Counted from the first letter of the stretch, positions 8,474 through 18,380 are shown. The stretch: DNA of 64,000 nt from Neobacillus driksii (GCF_013409995.1 NZ_JACCBX010000001.1:556932-620931); one strand, 5' to 3'. Notes: generated by a model from the sequence alone, not told the origin. Program-made: numbers and translations.

Positions 8474-8839
8474 ATGAGTAATGATGTTGTAATTTTAACG
8501 GAAGCTGCGGCTCTTCATATACAAGAAATGATGAAACATAATGAAGAAGAAGGCGCGCTATTACGCGTTAGTGTAAAGGGTGGCGGCTGTAGTGGTTTAT
8601 CATACGGAATGGGGTTTGACCATGAAGTGAAGGAAGACGATCTTCATTTTGCTCAGCATGGAATTCAAATTCTGGTGGCCAAAGAGGATGCCCCTATATT
8701 AAATGGTACAAAAATTGATTATAAGCAATCCATGATGGGCGGCGGATTTACGATTGAAAATCCTAATGCAATCGCGTCTTGTGGCTGTGGTTCATCGTTT
8801 AGAACAGCAACAGCAACAGGTACACCAGAAGAATGTTAA
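8474..8839 (+). CDS. erpA: A-type Fe-S carrier (HesB/IscA family) YutM/ErpA
   Basis: Protein of 121 residues with the three conserved cluster-ligand cysteines of A-type carriers: one in G-G-G-C-S-G-L near residue 39 and two in S-C-G-C-G-S-S-F near residues 104-106. It passes Fe-S clusters to apo-enzymes. AAAGGAGGAAG lies upstream of the ATG at 8474. An extra Thr/Ala-rich tail follows the CGC motif. It belongs to the same Fe-S gene block as yutI and yuzB. A terminator follows. Confidence 0.9.
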   Translation: MSNDVVILTEAAALHIQEMMKHNEEEGALLRVSVKGGGCSGLSYGMGFDHEVKEDDLHFAQHGIQILVAKEDAPILNGTKIDYKQSMMGGGFTIENPNAIASCGCGSSFRTATATGTPEEC

Positions 8840-8847
8840 TAAATAAG

Positions 8848-8876
8848 AAAAGGCGCCGTAAATGGCGCCTTTTGCT
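8848..8876. terminator. Convergent terminator between erpA and yumC
   Basis: AAAAGGCGCC / GGCGCCTTTT perfect stem with a 6-nt loop, usable from both sides. Confidence 0.85.
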
Positions 8877-8877
8877 T

Positions 8878-9876
8878 TTATTTGCCAAACATAGATGAAC
8901 TGTGAAGAGGCTGGATTTTTGCTTTTGGATCGATAAATGCTTTCGCGTTGTTAACAGCTGTTGGCGCTTCACCAAATCCACAGGCAATCAATTTTACTTT
9001 CCCTTCATAGGTACAAATATCTCCAGCAGCATAGATTCCTGGTACATTTGTTTCCATTTTAGAATTTACGACAATGGAATTCTTCTCGATTGCCAAGCCC
9101 CACTCTTTTATTGGACCTAGTGAGGAAACGAAGCCATAGTTACAAATAACAGCATCAACATCAATTGCTTCTCTGCCATCACCATTAACCCCAGTAAGAA
9201 CCACTTGTTTTATACCACTGTCATCTCCGATTAACTCCACTGGTACAAAAGGAGTTTTAACGATTACCTTAGAGTTATGCAAGTTCTCAACACTATGCTC
9301 GTGTGCTCTGAATTTATCTCTTCGGTGAACAATCGTTACTTCTTTTGCGATAGGTTCTAACATTAATGCCCAGTCCACAGCTGAATCGCCGCCGCCGAAA
9401 ACGACAACCTTTTGACCTGCAAACTTGTTTAAATCATCAATAAAGTAGTGAAGATTTTTCTTCTCATATTGTGCTGCGCTCTCAAGCTCTAAACGGCGTG
9501 GTTGAAATGCACCATTACCTGCTGTTATAATAACTGTTTTTGAATAGTGAATTTCCGAATTGGTTGTTAATTTGAAAGTACCGTCCTCTTGTTTTTCCAA
9601 TTTCTCGACCGATTGCTCTAAGGCAACAGCTGGTTCAAACTTAGCCATTTGCTCTTTTAGGTTATTAATTAGTTCTTGTGCACGGACTTTTGGGAACCCT
9701 GCAACATCGTAAATATATTTTTCAGGGTATAGTGCCGATAATTGACCACCTAATTGTGGCAGGCTTTCAATAATTTTTACAGAAGCTTGTCTCATTCCGC
9801 CGTAAAAGGCTGTAAAAAGACCGGTAGGACCGCCCCCGATAATGGTAATATCATAAACTTTTTGATTTTCTTGCAC
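8878..9876 (-). CDS. yumC: Ferredoxin/flavodoxin-NADP+ reductase, type 2
   Basis: Thioredoxin-reductase-like flavoprotein of 332 residues without the CXXC disulfide, as in YumC-type ferredoxin-NADP reductases. FAD motif G-G-G-P-T-G is near residue 15, NADPH motif G-G-G-D-S-A near 161, and the second FAD motif A-A-G-D-I-C near 285. The start is GTG at 9876, preceded by AAGGGGGAT. It supplies reduced ferredoxin or flavodoxin, for example for Fe-S or heme pathways. It is divergent from yumB. Confidence 0.9.
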   Translation of the reverse strand: MQENQKVYDITIIGGGPTGLFTAFYGGMRQASVKIIESLPQLGGQLSALYPEKYIYDVAGFPKVRAQELINNLKEQMAKFEPAVALEQSVEKLEKQEDGTFKLTTNSEIHYSKTVIITAGNGAFQPRRLELESAAQYEKKNLHYFIDDLNKFAGQKVVVFGGGDSAVDWALMLEPIAKEVTIVHRRDKFRAHEHSVENLHNSKVIVKTPFVPVELIGDDSGIKQVVLTGVNGDGREAIDVDAVICNYGFVSSLGPIKEWGLAIEKNSIVVNSKMETNVPGIYAAGDICTYEGKVKLIACGFGEAPTAVNNAKAFIDPKAKIQPLHSSSMFGK

Positions 9877-10024
9877 GCTGTATCCCCCTTACTTATGTAG
9901 TAACAGACTCCATTCCTTATAATATCACAAAAACATAAAATCCTCACAACTTTTGGGGAATATTCAGAGTAGTTAATCAAGGGAAATTTAAAACTATTTT
10001 TATAAAAATAATTATATAAATCAC

Positions 10025-10053
10025 TTGATAATGTGAAGACTTTAGCATAATAT
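10025..10053 (+). promoter_or_regulatory. Sigma-A-type promoter upstream of yumB
   Basis: TTGATA, 17-nt spacer, TAATAT. It would give a leader of about 160 nt that contains the Rex-like site at 10112. Confidence 0.6.
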
Positions 10054-10111
10054 GGATTGAGGATAGATGTTAATTTTTTGTGACAAAAAAGGGAAACTTT
10101 TGTGTCGTTGT

Positions 10112-10129
10112 ACGTGAATTATATCACAA
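10112..10129. promoter_or_regulatory. Rex-like operator in the yumB leader
   Basis: ACGTGA-ATTATA-TCACAA. The right half matches the Rex half-site TCACAA fully and the left half (TTGTGA in the consensus) matches at four of six bases. In B. subtilis Rex senses NADH/NAD+ and represses an NDH-2 gene. Here the site would lie downstream of the proposed transcription start. Confidence 0.4.
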
Positions 10130-10222
10130 ACTTTTTTCCTCTAAAGAAAATAAAAAAGTAGCAAGCTGAGGAAGATAAGAACAAGTATAATACTCTAAAT
10201 AAAAAAGGTGGAAGTGATCACT

Positions 10223-11440
10223 TTGAAAAAGCCAAAAATTGTTATTGTTGGTGCGGGTTATGGCGGGCTAATGACAACTGTAAGGTTGCAAAAGCTTGTT
10301 GGTGTGAATGAAGCAGATATCGTGTTAATTAATAAAAATGATTACCATTATGAAACGACTTGGCTGCATGAGGCTTCTGCAGGAACACTGCATCATGACC
10401 GTGTACGTTATGATATACGTGATGTTATTGATAGAAGTAAGGTTGATTTTGTACAGGATACAGTTGTAGAAATCAAGAAAGAAGAGAAAAAGGTAATTTT
10501 AGAAAAAGGTGAAGTTGAGTATGACTATCTCGTTATTGCTCTTGGTGGAGAACCTGAAACCTTTGGAATTAAGGGATTAAAGGAATATGCTTTTGGAATT
10601 ACCAATGTAAATTCATCACGTCAATTACGTGAGCATATTGAGTATCAATTTGCCACTTATAACATGGAAGAAGAAAAGAATGACAATCGTTTGGTTATCG
10701 TTGTTGGCGGAGCAGGCTTTACAGGTATTGAATTCTTAGGTGAATTAACAAATCGTATACCTGAGCTATGTCACGAATATGATGTAGATTCTCACAAAGT
10801 AAAAATTCTCTGTGTAGAAGCAGCACCAACTGTTTTGCCAGGGTTTGATCCTGAACTAGTTAACTACGCTGTATCACAATTAGAGCGTAAAGGGGTAGAA
10901 TTCTTAATCGGGACCGCAATTAAAGAATGTACTCCAGATGGGATCATCGTAGCAAAAGGTGAGGAAGAACCACGTGAAATTAAGGCAGAAACCGTAGTAT
11001 GGGCTGCTGGTGTACGTGGGAATTCAATCATTGAGAAATCAGGTTTTGAAGCAATGAGAGGTCGTGTGAAAGTTCAGCCTGACCTACGTGTACCAGGATT
11101 TGATGATGTGTTCATTATTGGGGACAGCTCACTTGTAATCAATGAAGAAATCAATCGCCCATATCCTCCTACAGCACAAATTGCTATGCAGCAGGGTGAA
11201 GTCGTTGCTCGTAACATAGCTGCATTGGTAAGAGGAAAGCAGGACCTTGAAACCTTTACGTTTGATAATAAAGGAACCGTTTGTTCACTTGGTCATGACG
11301 ATGCCATTGGAGTTGTGTTTGGAAAAAAAGTAACTGGTGCTAAGGCGTCCTTTATGAAAAAAGTGGTCGATAATCGTTCGCTATACATGATTGGCGGCGC
11401 AGGGCTTGTATTAAAAAAGGGTAAATTTAATGTTTTCTAA
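10223..11440 (+). CDS. yumB: Type-II NADH dehydrogenase-like protein YumB
   Basis: FAD enzyme of 405 residues in the NDH-2 family: V-G-A-G-Y-G-G near residue 12, [11 protein letters not shown] near 165, F-I-I-G-D-S-S near 305. It would oxidise NADH and pass electrons to quinone at the membrane without pumping protons. The TTG at 10223 is chosen because GGAAGTGATC, one mismatch from the ideal site, lies 3 nt before it and the homologue starts with the same K-K-P-K-I. The GTG at 10208 overlaps the ribosome site. Confidence 0.85.
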   Translation: MKKPKIVIVGAGYGGLMTTVRLQKLVGVNEADIVLINKNDYHYETTWLHEASAGTLHHDRVRYDIRDVIDRSKVDFVQDTVVEIKKEEKKVILEKGEVEYDYLVIALGGEPETFGIKGLKEYAFGITNVNSSRQLREHIEYQFATYNMEEEKNDNRLVIVVGGAGFTGIEFLGELTNRIPELCHEYDVDSHKVKILCVEAAPTVLPGFDPELVNYAVSQLERKGVEFLIGTAIKECTPDGIIVAKGEEEPREIKAETVVWAAGVRGNSIIEKSGFEAMRGRVKVQPDLRVPGFDDVFIIGDSSLVINEEINRPYPPTAQIAMQQGEVVARNIAALVRGKQDLETFTFDNKGTVCSLGHDDAIGVVFGKKVTGAKASFMKKVVDNRSLYMIGGAGLVLKKGKFNVF

Positions 11441-11454
11441 ATAGGAATTTGAAA

Positions 11455-11482
11455 AAAGGACAGAGAAATCTGTCCTTTTTTT
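11455..11482 (+). terminator. Terminator of yumB
   Basis: AAAGGACAGA / TCTGTCCTTT stem followed by a long T-run. Confidence 0.85.
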
Positions 11483-11524
11483 GATACTATAAAACATAAA
11501 TAGGCAGGGTGAGGAGGCTTTACA

Positions 11525-12016
11525 ATGAGTAATAAAGCGAAGCGAGGAAAGGTTTGGTTAGCAGTGGGCGGGTTAGTTAAATCTTCTCAGGGACATTGGC
11601 TGGTTGTTAAAAAGCGTTATGGTGGTCTAAAGGGAAAATGGTCACTGCCTGCAGGATTTGTAGACGAAGGTGAAACGGCAGATGAAGCAGTAGTTAGGGA
11701 GGTAAAGGAAGAAACTGGTATAGATTGCGTTGTTAAAGGATTGATTGGGCTAAGAACAGGGGTCATTTCAGAAGAAATTAGTGATAATATGCTCGTCTTT
11801 TTACTCGAACCATTAGATGAAGGGAAAATCCAACATCAGGAAAATGAACTGTATGAGGCAAGGTTTATTGCACCTGAAGATCTCCTTCAGGAAAAAGAGG
11901 CTTCGATTATGCTGCATTATCTTATCAAACAAAGTCTCACATTTACCAAGCCTGGATATGATGGGCTAAACCCTGGTGATCAGTTTAACTATAGTGCCTA
12001 TAAATTATTTTTCTAA
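11525..12016 (+). CDS. Nudix hydrolase
   Basis: Cytosolic protein of 163 residues with a complete Nudix box (G-X5-E-X7-R-E-X2-E-E-X-G) from about residue 45 to 67: G-F-V-D-E-G-E-T, then R-E-V-K-E-E-T-G-I. Nudix enzymes cleave nucleoside diphosphates linked to another group; the substrate cannot be read from sequence. GAGGAGG lies upstream of the ATG. The C-terminal 25 residues (Pro/Gly/Tyr-rich) are not part of the core fold. Confidence 0.85.
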   Translation: MSNKAKRGKVWLAVGGLVKSSQGHWLVVKKRYGGLKGKWSLPAGFVDEGETADEAVVREVKEETGIDCVVKGLIGLRTGVISEEISDNMLVFLLEPLDEGKIQHQENELYEARFIAPEDLLQEKEASIMLHYLIKQSLTFTKPGYDGLNPGDQFNYSAYKLFF

Positions 12017-12172
12017 TTTTTAGATAATTTAAGTCACACTGAGGAAATGAAAGAAAACTTATGATGTATCCGTTTTCTCATCTGAATTTGATTGAATTTC
12101 GTCCTTTCCTTTCTGTTAGATTCTTGATATATTATCAGAAAATTTAAATAATAATTTAAGGGGCTGATTAGA

Positions 12173-12298
12173 ATGCAATCGACTGGTTTAGATACTAAAA
12201 ATTGTGATTATTGTTCAGGTACGGGATATTTTCAATTGCTGCTTGGGGGTTCTGAAACGTGTACCTGCTGCGAGGGCTCTGGCAAGAAACAGGAATAA
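12173..12298 (+). CDS. yuiA: YuiA, small DnaJ-type zinc-binding protein
   Basis: Protein of 41 residues with two C-X2-C-X-G-X-G motifs: C-D-Y-C-S-G-T-G near residues 11-18 and C-T-C-C-E-G-S-G near 30-37. This is the half-zinc-finger pattern of DnaJ and of B. subtilis YuiA. AAGGGGCTGAT lies 6 nt or so upstream of the ATG. It is followed by yuiB and yuiC, the same order as in B. subtilis. Probable zinc binder; the role is unknown. Confidence 0.8.
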   Translation: MQSTGLDTKNCDYCSGTGYFQLLLGGSETCTCCEGSGKKQE

Positions 12299-12450
12299 TT
12301 TTATAGAGCTGCTTCCACGAGATACTTCGGGAAGCTATTTTTTTTGTATATTTTTCCTCGTATTAGGTAACGATATTCTGATATGTAAGGATTGACTCCT
12401 ATTTGGACATTAAGTAAACTAATAAATGGATGTGTAAAGGAGGTATTTCC

Positions 12451-12774
12451 ATGCAGATGAGTATTGTTGTTTTAATTATATCGATTTTATTATTCTTTGT
12501 GTTGTTTTTTGGAATTGGTTTTATACTGAATATGCTTTTAAGAATGTCCTGGATTATGGCAATTATCTATCCAATTATTGCTATATTTATCGTTGATAAA
12601 GTAAAATTTATCGAATATATAACAAATAGTAAAATAGCGTTTCAAGAACTTGGTCAAAAATTTGGGTCATTGGCAACAGCAGATGTCCTGATATTACTTA
12701 GCGGGTTAGCCGGTGCGCTTGCTGCTGGTGTTACAATCAAAATGTTACGAAAAAATGGATATCAAATGTTTTAA
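12451..12774 (+). CDS. yuiB: YuiB, small membrane protein
   Basis: Protein of 107 residues with an N-terminal pair of hydrophobic helices (residues about 5-50) and a C-terminal hydrophobic stretch (about 75-95). It matches YuiB in position and character. The ATG at 12451 has AAAGGAGGT 8 nt upstream. The ORF extended to 12430 lies over the ribosome site and is rejected. Its function is unknown. Confidence 0.8.
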   Translation: MQMSIVVLIISILLFFVLFFGIGFILNMLLRMSWIMAIIYPIIAIFIVDKVKFIEYITNSKIAFQELGQKFGSLATADVLILLSGLAGALAAGVTIKMLRKNGYQMF

Positions 12775-12833
12775 GCTTTTTGCCTGGGTTACTCCGATTT
12801 CGGAGTACCTTAGGTAAAAAGCTTTTTTAATGT
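12775..12833 (+). terminator. Long two-part hairpin terminator after yuiB
   Basis: The outer stem AAGCTTTTTGCCT pairs with AGGTAAAAAGCTT (one internal mismatch). The inner stem has GTTACTCCG pairing with CGGAGTACC, and the outer stem is followed by TTTTTT. Confidence 0.85.
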
Positions 12834-12908
12834 ATAGGTTTTTACTTCTTTTTGAATATTTCCTTGCAGGTTGGGAAATGAATATTTTGGGAGGAGTGAA
12901 AATTTTAA

Positions 12909-13526
12909 ATGAATAAATTGAAAAATTGGACAAAGCGTTTTGCGATGGCCGTTCTTTTCCTGATGGCAATTCTAGTGACTATTCAATCTATCACAGGTAT
13001 TGATCTTAAACTTTTCATTAAACAAATGGTAGAACTCGAAGCCCATGCAGCTTCCAACGCCACAACCTCAGAGTCGCCGAAAGCACTAGAGGATGCCTTT
13101 GATTGGTCGAAATATCCGAAAAAAACAGTAATCGCAACAGGATATACAGCAGGTTATGAGTCCACAGGTAAAAATGAAAACCATCCTGAGTATGGAATCA
13201 CCTATTCAGGAGTCAAAGTAAAACGAGATTTATATTCAACTGTAGCCGCAGACCTATCGGTTTTTCCGATTGGAACGATTCTATTCATTCCGGGATATGG
13301 GTTAGGGGTTGTAGCAGACAAAGGTGGAGCTATCAAAGGAAATAAAGTCGATCTTTATTATGAAACTGTTGAGGACGTATATAACAAGTGGGGTAAAAAG
13401 GAAATCGAAGTATATATTATAGAGCAGGGAAATGGAAAACTTACTGAAACGGAGTTACAAGCCTTAAATGAAGACAAATCCATGCAGGTATTCCGTCAGC
13501 AGTATATTGGTTCAGAGAGAAAATAG
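12909..13526 (+). CDS. yuiC: YuiC, 3D-domain stationary-phase muralytic protein
   Basis: Protein of 205 residues with an N-terminal signal anchor (hydrophobic residues about 12-30). A spacer and a C-terminal 3D domain follow (from about residue 75: [10 protein letters not shown], ending [16 protein letters not shown]), which carries the conserved Asp residues. YuiC-type proteins are small lytic transglycosylases related to resuscitation-promoting factors and act on peptidoglycan outside the membrane. GGGAGGAGTG precedes the ATG. It follows yuiB with its own terminator. Confidence 0.85.
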   Translation: MNKLKNWTKRFAMAVLFLMAILVTIQSITGIDLKLFIKQMVELEAHAASNATTSESPKALEDAFDWSKYPKKTVIATGYTAGYESTGKNENHPEYGITYSGVKVKRDLYSTVAADLSVFPIGTILFIPGYGLGVVADKGGAIKGNKVDLYYETVEDVYNKWGKKEIEVYIIEQGNGKLTETELQALNEDKSMQVFRQQYIGSERK

Positions 13527-13555
13527 TGCAGGCATATAGCCTGCTATTTTTATTG
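13526..13555 (+). terminator. Terminator of yuiC
   Basis: GCAGGC-ATATA-GCCTGC stem followed by TATTTTTATT. Confidence 0.75.
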
Positions 13556-13644
13556 AAGTAATGTAATAAAATACTTAGAAAGTCGAAATATATTCATTTT
13601 TCCGATATAATGAACAGGTAATTTATACGGAGGTGGGAAATACC

Positions 13645-15153
13645 ATGTTTGGTGTTAAAAGTGAATTTGACCTCACAGAGAGTCACGAAGGATTGCTTAT
13701 TGGGATTTTTGATAAACCCGAAAAGTTTACGGGTACCTTAGAGAAGTTGGATGAACAATTTGAAGGTCAATTAAGAGAGCTTGTCAGAGCAGGTGATATT
13801 TCAGCAAAGTTTAAAAATATTAGCAAAGTACATAGCTTCGGAAAAATCGGAGCAAAAAGAATTTGGTTTGTGGGTCTTGGAAAAGAAAAGGACTTCAACT
13901 TTGAGAGGCTGAGTGAGGCTTTAGGGAAGGCGTTTAAAGCGTTAAAAGCTAGCAAGCTCCAAGAATGTGGGGTTCTTTTGGATTCCTTTACAGCGGGATC
14001 AGTAAACGAACAAGAAGCAGCACATGCTGTAAGTGAAGCGTTTTCTCTTGCCACCTACCAATTCCATGGTTACAAGCAAAAATCGAATGAGCCAGAAAAG
14101 AGAATCGAAAATATCACAGTCTATAGTAAAAGTGCGGATAAGGAAGAAATCTCTGCTTCGCTAACAGTAGGTCTTGCTTTTGGAAAAGGCACCAACTCTG
14201 CTCGTACACTCGTAAATATTCCAGGCAATCTGCTTACAGCGAAGGACATGGCGGAATATGCCCGAGAGCTAGCTGCTAAATATGACTTTGAAGTTGAAAT
14301 TCTTGATAAAGAGGAAATTGAGAAATTGGGTATGGGGGCTTTTCTTGCTGTTAACCAGGGATCTACAGAGCCTCCTAAAATGATTGTTCTCAAGTACCAA
14401 GGGAAAGAACAATGGCAGGACGTTATTGGTCTGGTTGGGAAAGGAATCACCTTTGATACAGGCGGCTATTCTATTAAAACGAAAGCTGGCATTGTCGGTA
14501 TGAAATCGGATATGGGAGGCGCCGCAGCCGTTCTAGGTGCCATGGAAATCATTGGAGAATTAAAACCGGAACAAAACGTTGTCGCTGTTATTCCTTCAAC
14601 GGATAATATGATTTCAGGTAATGCCTTCAAGCCGGATGATGTCATCACCTCGATGAGCGGGAAGACAATCGAGGTGTTAAATACTGACGCTGAAGGCCGT
14701 CTTGTGTTAGCAGATGCTGTCACCTATGCGAAGCACCACGGTGCGGAATATTTGGTTGATGTGGCTACCTTAACAGGTGGTGTTATTACGGCACTTGGAT
14801 TACATACAACGGGTGCGATGACGAATCACGAAACATTGTATGAACAAGTACTAGAAGCCTCAATGGAAGCTGGCGAGCCGATGTGGCAATTACCGTTGTT
14901 TGAGAAGGATAAAGAACGAGTTAGAAACAGTAAAGTAGCAGATTTAAATAATTCTCCTGGTAGTGAGGGTCATGCCATTGTAGCAGGTGCCTTTATAGGG
15001 GAATTTACCGAGGGGACTCCTTGGGTTCATTTGGATATCGCTGGGACTGCTACGACATCTAAGGAACACGAGCTTGGTCCTGCAGGAGCGACGGGTGTAA
15101 TGACTCGTACACTCGCCCTATTCGTAGAACGATTTGAACCAATCGAAAAATAA
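13645..15153 (+). CDS. pepA: Leucyl aminopeptidase (M17)
   Basis: Cytosolic metallo-aminopeptidase of 502 residues, a usual family length. The M17 signature N-T-D-A-E-G-R-L is near residue 346. The first metal/catalytic Lys region [14 protein letters not shown] is near 268, with further metal ligands in S-D-M-G-G-A-A. It removes N-terminal residues from peptides. The ATG at 13645 has GGAGGTGGG upstream. It corresponds to B. subtilis yuiE downstream of yuiC, in the same order. Confidence 0.95.
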   Translation: MFGVKSEFDLTESHEGLLIGIFDKPEKFTGTLEKLDEQFEGQLRELVRAGDISAKFKNISKVHSFGKIGAKRIWFVGLGKEKDFNFERLSEALGKAFKALKASKLQECGVLLDSFTAGSVNEQEAAHAVSEAFSLATYQFHGYKQKSNEPEKRIENITVYSKSADKEEISASLTVGLAFGKGTNSARTLVNIPGNLLTAKDMAEYARELAAKYDFEVEILDKEEIEKLGMGAFLAVNQGSTEPPKMIVLKYQGKEQWQDVIGLVGKGITFDTGGYSIKTKAGIVGMKSDMGGAAAVLGAMEIIGELKPEQNVVAVIPSTDNMISGNAFKPDDVITSMSGKTIEVLNTDAEGRLVLADAVTYAKHHGAEYLVDVATLTGGVITALGLHTTGAMTNHETLYEQVLEASMEAGEPMWQLPLFEKDKERVRNSKVADLNNSPGSEGHAIVAGAFIGEFTEGTPWVHLDIAGTATTSKEHELGPAGATGVMTRTLALFVERFEPIEK

Positions 15154-15231
15154 CCATTTGCCCAACCCATCCACTCTCTATTCGCATATGAAATAGTGTA
15201 GGCAAGTATTGCGAAGGGGAGGTTTGGCTGA

Positions 15232-15441
15232 ATGTATTATCATCGAAGTCCATATCCTAAACACGATCAAAGATTTATTGGTTTTGGGCTGCCATTTTTA
15301 GGTGGGTTAGTTGGCGGATTGTTAGGAAGTGCCTTAATTTATCCTCGTCCATTCTATGGATATCCTCAACCATATTATGGTTATCCTGGTTATGGTCCTC
15401 CAGTATATGGTTACCCTGGATATGGAACACCTTATTATTAA
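15232..15441 (+). CDS. Small Gly/Tyr/Pro-repeat protein
   Basis: Protein of 69 residues. A Gly-rich hydrophobic segment (residues about 17-33, G-G-L-V-G-G-L-L-G) is followed by a tail of degenerate Y-G-Y-P-G-Y-G repeats. GGGGAGG lies upstream of the ATG. Such Tyr/Gly/Pro tails occur in spore coat and other surface proteins of bacilli, so a coat role is possible, but this is inference from composition. No named family was recognised. Confidence 0.6.
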   Translation: MYYHRSPYPKHDQRFIGFGLPFLGGLVGGLLGSALIYPRPFYGYPQPYYGYPGYGPPVYGYPGYGTPYY

Positions 15442-15446
15442 GATTA

Positions 15447-15474
15447 AAAAAACAGCTTTCGCGGCTGTTTTTTC
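15447..15474 (+). terminator. Terminator of the Gly/Tyr/Pro-repeat gene
   Basis: AAACAGC / GCTGTTT stem followed by T-run. Confidence 0.75.
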
Positions 15475-15557
15475 TTTGTACTTACATAAAAGGGAAATTC
15501 CAGTGTTAAAGAGAATATATAAATTTTAAAGAAAAAATGCATGAAAGGGAGAGAGGA

Positions 15558-15941
15558 ATGATCAAAAACACATTAATTGAAACATTAGGCATTGAAATAA
15601 CACATTTAGAGCCAGGAAAAGTTATTGCCACTATGCCAGTGGATGAAAGAACACGCCAGCCATTTGGTTTATTGCATGGTGGTGCCTCCGTGGCACTAGC
15701 CGAAACCGTCGCGAGTATTGGTGCTTTTGAATTGGTTGATAAAGAAACAGAAGGAGCAGCCGGTTTAGAAATTAACGCCAACCATGTTCGACCTATTACC
15801 GAAGGAACCGTCACAGCGGTAGGAACGATTCTGCACCAAGGAAAAACAACAATGGTTTGGGATATTAAAATTACAGATGAAAAGGATCGACTCATTTGTA
15901 TTTCAAGATGTACAATCGCAGTTATTAAATTGAAAAAGTGA
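15558..15941 (+). CDS. yuxO: Hotdog-fold acyl-CoA thioesterase (YuxO/MenI-like)
   Basis: Protein of 127 residues with the PaaI/4HBT hotdog motif: Q-P-F-G-L-L-H-G-G-A-S-V-A-L-A-E near residues 35-50, containing the catalytic-site Glu. It closely resembles B. subtilis YuxO, a 1,4-dihydroxy-2-naphthoyl-CoA hydrolase candidate in menaquinone synthesis. The ATG at 15558 has AAGGGAGAGAGG upstream, so the longer ORF from 15537 is rejected. It is a single gene here, not linked to comA as in B. subtilis. Confidence 0.75.
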   Translation: MIKNTLIETLGIEITHLEPGKVIATMPVDERTRQPFGLLHGGASVALAETVASIGAFELVDKETEGAAGLEINANHVRPITEGTVTAVGTILHQGKTTMVWDIKITDEKDRLICISRCTIAVIKLKK

Positions 15942-15947
15942 TGGTAA

Positions 15948-15978
15948 AGGAGATGGGATTTTTTCCATCTTTTTTTTG
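15948..15978 (+). terminator. Terminator of the thioesterase gene
   Basis: AGATGG / CCATCT stem (15951-15970) followed by eight T residues. Confidence 0.75.
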
Positions 15979-16114
15979 GTTCAATTGATAAAATATTTAA
16001 AAAATTTATGTTGATTTCGTGATATAATGTAAGAAATATAGAGAATTAGTACAATACTTTGTACAGGTTTCTTTATATAATGGTAGTAAGAAACCTGAAA
16101 AAGGTGGTGAAAAA

Positions 16115-16735
16115 ATGAAGGAAAAGAGACAAACTATCTTTATTGATTTTGAATTTACAATGCCTGAACGAAATGTCCGGATGAAGGACTTTTTCGCCGA
16201 GATTATTGAGGTTGGACTCGTGGCAGTTGTTGATGATCAAATTACAGAGCAATTCTCGTCCTATGTAACACCACAAAAATTCCCAATTCTATCTGAACGC
16301 TGTAAATCATTCTTACATATTTCACAGCAGCAGGTTGACCAGGGAATGTCATTTTATGAACTCGTCCGGAAATTAGGAGAATTCAATAATCAGTATGAAA
16401 CTACCATTGTCACTTGGGGAAATATGGATATGAAGGTACTAAGGCATAATTGTTTAGAAGCAGGCGTGGCATTTCCATTTAAAGCAACGGAATTAGATTT
16501 ATCCATGGAGTATAAACGGTTCTTTGGAGACCAAAACCAAACAGGATTATGGAAAGCTGTACAGGAGTATGGTAAAGAGGGAACAGGAAAGCACCATAGA
16601 GCGCTTGATGACGCGTTGACTACTTACAATATATTCCGTCTTGTTGAAAAGGATAAACGTTATTTAGAAAAGCCAAAACCAACTACAATTGGGGACCGCA
16701 TTGATTTTTCAAAACTATTAAATGAATTCGCATAA
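16115..16735 (+). CDS. kapD: KapD, DEDD-type 3'-5' exonuclease, sporulation inhibitor
   Basis: Protein of 206 residues with an exonuclease fold: motif ExoI I-F-I-D-F-E-F near residues 8-14, ExoII N-M-D-M-K-V-L near 103, and ExoIII H-H-R-A-L-D-D-A near 150. It matches KapD, which in B. subtilis inhibits the KinA pathway into sporulation. AAGGTGG lies upstream of the ATG. It converges with kapB. In B. subtilis kapB and kapD lie close together with kinB; kinB is absent here. Confidence 0.85.
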   Translation: MKEKRQTIFIDFEFTMPERNVRMKDFFAEIIEVGLVAVVDDQITEQFSSYVTPQKFPILSERCKSFLHISQQQVDQGMSFYELVRKLGEFNNQYETTIVTWGNMDMKVLRHNCLEAGVAFPFKATELDLSMEYKRFFGDQNQTGLWKAVQEYGKEGTGKHHRALDDALTTYNIFRLVEKDKRYLEKPKPTTIGDRIDFSKLLNEFA

Positions 16736-16766
16736 AAGGCCAAATCATTCAATCTGATTTGGCCTT
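16736..16766. terminator. Convergent terminator between kapD and kapB
   Basis: AAGGCCAAATCA / TGATTTGGCCTT perfect 12-bp stem. Confidence 0.85.
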
Positions 16767-16773
16767 ATGTTAT

Positions 16774-17163
16774 TTATTTGAAATAATCTTTTTCTAAAGA
16801 CGCGATACTTTTTAGACTCATTTCTGCCCAGTCCGATGCCTTTTCAGTTAACTCGTTTTTCATTTTTTCAACAGCTTGTTTTAATGACTCTTGATAGTCA
16901 GGTACTTCCTCTGTGAAAATCTTGACCATTTGCTTTGGAATGTTAGCTTGCTCCCTATATGACAGAGCCTTTCTTTCATGGAAAATCAATACATCCACTT
17001 CTTTTGGATTATGTAAATCTCCTTGCATAGGATGTTTGATAACAGCTAAAACTCTGACTAAATAATGCTGCGGACGAACTTCGGTTATTTCCCCAATATA
17101 TTTTCCAGTTTTATAAATTCCGGTAACAATTTCACCAATCTGCAATTCTGACAAAAAAACCAC
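16774..17163 (-). CDS. kapB: Kinase-associated protein KapB
   Basis: Protein of 129 residues with an N-terminal beta-barrel-like segment (I-G-E-I-V-T-G-I-Y-K-T-G-K-Y-I-G-E) and a helical C-terminus, as in KapB. In B. subtilis KapB is needed for activation of KinB in the sporulation phosphorelay. No clear lipobox is present here. kinB is not next to the gene in this window, so its kinase partner must be elsewhere. GAGGAGTGG lies upstream of the ATG at 17163. Confidence 0.8.
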   Translation of the reverse strand: MVFLSELQIGEIVTGIYKTGKYIGEITEVRPQHYLVRVLAVIKHPMQGDLHNPKEVDVLIFHERKALSYREQANIPKQMVKIFTEEVPDYQESLKQAVEKMKNELTEKASDWAEMSLKSIASLEKDYFK

Positions 17164-17259
17164 TCCTCAATCTTCTCTAGCCTTTATCCTATTATATAAA
17201 AAACGAAGTGCAAAAAACAAAAATATCGGTTAAATTAATAAAATGGAGGGATGATAGTT

Positions 17260-17997
17260 ATGAAGAAAATGCAAATTTGGTTAGTGTTACTGATTGGTAT
17301 GCTTATCTTGGCCGGATGTGGGACAAGCAAAGAGACAGAGGAAGCAGCTCCTAAGAGTAATGCTTCAAAAACAGAGGAAAAGGAAGGGAACAAACAAGTG
17401 GAAAATGCAGTTTATCCTCAACTTTCAAATGAGGTTTCAGAGAATGAAAAATTGGTTGAAATAGAAACGACAATGGGTAGCGTTAAAATTAAATTGTTCC
17501 CTGAATATGCTCCAAAAGCGGTAGAGAATTTTGTCACACATGGTGAGGAAGGGTATTATGATGGCCTAATTTTTCACCGGGTCATCAATGACTTCATGAT
17601 TCAGGGCGGCGACCCGAATGGAGACGGAACAGGTGGAGAAAGTATTTACGGCGCGCCGTTCGAGGATGAGTTCTCAACTAATCTTTTTAATATACGCGGG
17701 GCATTATCTATGGCTAATTCAGGATCTAATACAAATGGGAGCCAATTTTTTATTGTAACGAAAAAATCAGTAGATCCGTCAATGAAAACGGAAATGGAAA
17801 AAGCGGGATTTCCAAAAGAAATTATTGAAGCTTATGAAGAAAGAGGAGGCACACCTTGGCTGGACCATCGCCATACAGTCTTCGGACAAGTAGTGGAGGG
17901 AATGGATATTGTTGATAAAATTTCTGAGACTCCGGTGGACGCTAAGGATAAACCTGAAGAAGATGTAATAATAAAATCTATTAAGGTCTTGAAGTAA
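17260..17997 (+). CDS. Cyclophilin-type peptidyl-prolyl isomerase lipoprotein
   Basis: Lipoprotein of 245 residues. The signal peptide has a lipobox L-A-G-C (Cys near residue 19), followed by a low-complexity Lys/Glu linker. A cyclophilin domain from about residue 60 has [15 protein letters not shown] and [15 protein letters not shown]. It would fold secreted or surface proteins on the outer face of the membrane. The ATG at 17260 has TGGAGGG 9 nt upstream. The ATG at 17251 is too close to it. Confidence 0.9.
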   Translation: MKKMQIWLVLLIGMLILAGCGTSKETEEAAPKSNASKTEEKEGNKQVENAVYPQLSNEVSENEKLVEIETTMGSVKIKLFPEYAPKAVENFVTHGEEGYYDGLIFHRVINDFMIQGGDPNGDGTGGESIYGAPFEDEFSTNLFNIRGALSMANSGSNTNGSQFFIVTKKSVDPSMKTEMEKAGFPKEIIEAYEERGGTPWLDHRHTVFGQVVEGMDIVDKISETPVDAKDKPEEDVIIKSIKVLK

Positions 17998-18085
17998 ATC
18001 TCTAAATTTCAAATAATGGCGGGATACACTTTTTGTTGCTATAATAAATATTTAGTGACATTCCTTTAAAGAAAGGGAGAAAAAG

Positions 18086-18298
18086 ATGATCCAGTCATTT
18101 GTATTATCGTTATTTCTATACTTTCCAGAAGATAAATCGGAATACGGCCCAGCAGCAATTACATTTTTGATTTTTATGATTGGAGCCCTATTAACCATGC
18201 GGTTTATTATCAAGGTCTCTAAACGGGAAGCTTTGAAAGCGAAAGAACTCGAAGAAAAATTAATGTCTCAGCATAGTCAAGGAAACAGTGAACGTTAA
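18086..18298 (+). CDS. Small membrane protein, function unknown
   Basis: Protein of 70 residues with one or two hydrophobic segments (residues about 4-13 and 22-42) and a charged C-terminal helix rich in Lys and Glu. AAAGGGAG lies upstream of the ATG. A terminator stem begins inside the last codons. I do not recognise a family. Confidence 0.55.
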   Translation: MIQSFVLSLFLYFPEDKSEYGPAAITFLIFMIGALLTMRFIIKVSKREALKAKELEEKLMSQHSQGNSER

Positions 18299-18317
18299 GC
18301 CGCTGTTTCTTTTTTTT
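18281..18317 (+). terminator. Terminator overlapping the end of the small membrane protein gene
   Basis: GAAACAG (18281) pairs with CTGTTTC across the stop codon and is followed by eight T residues. Confidence 0.75.
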
Positions 18318-18380
18318 TACATAAATTTTCCACTCGAAGTTAAAACTATGACAAAAATGTCTATCTTAGGGGGGATATTT

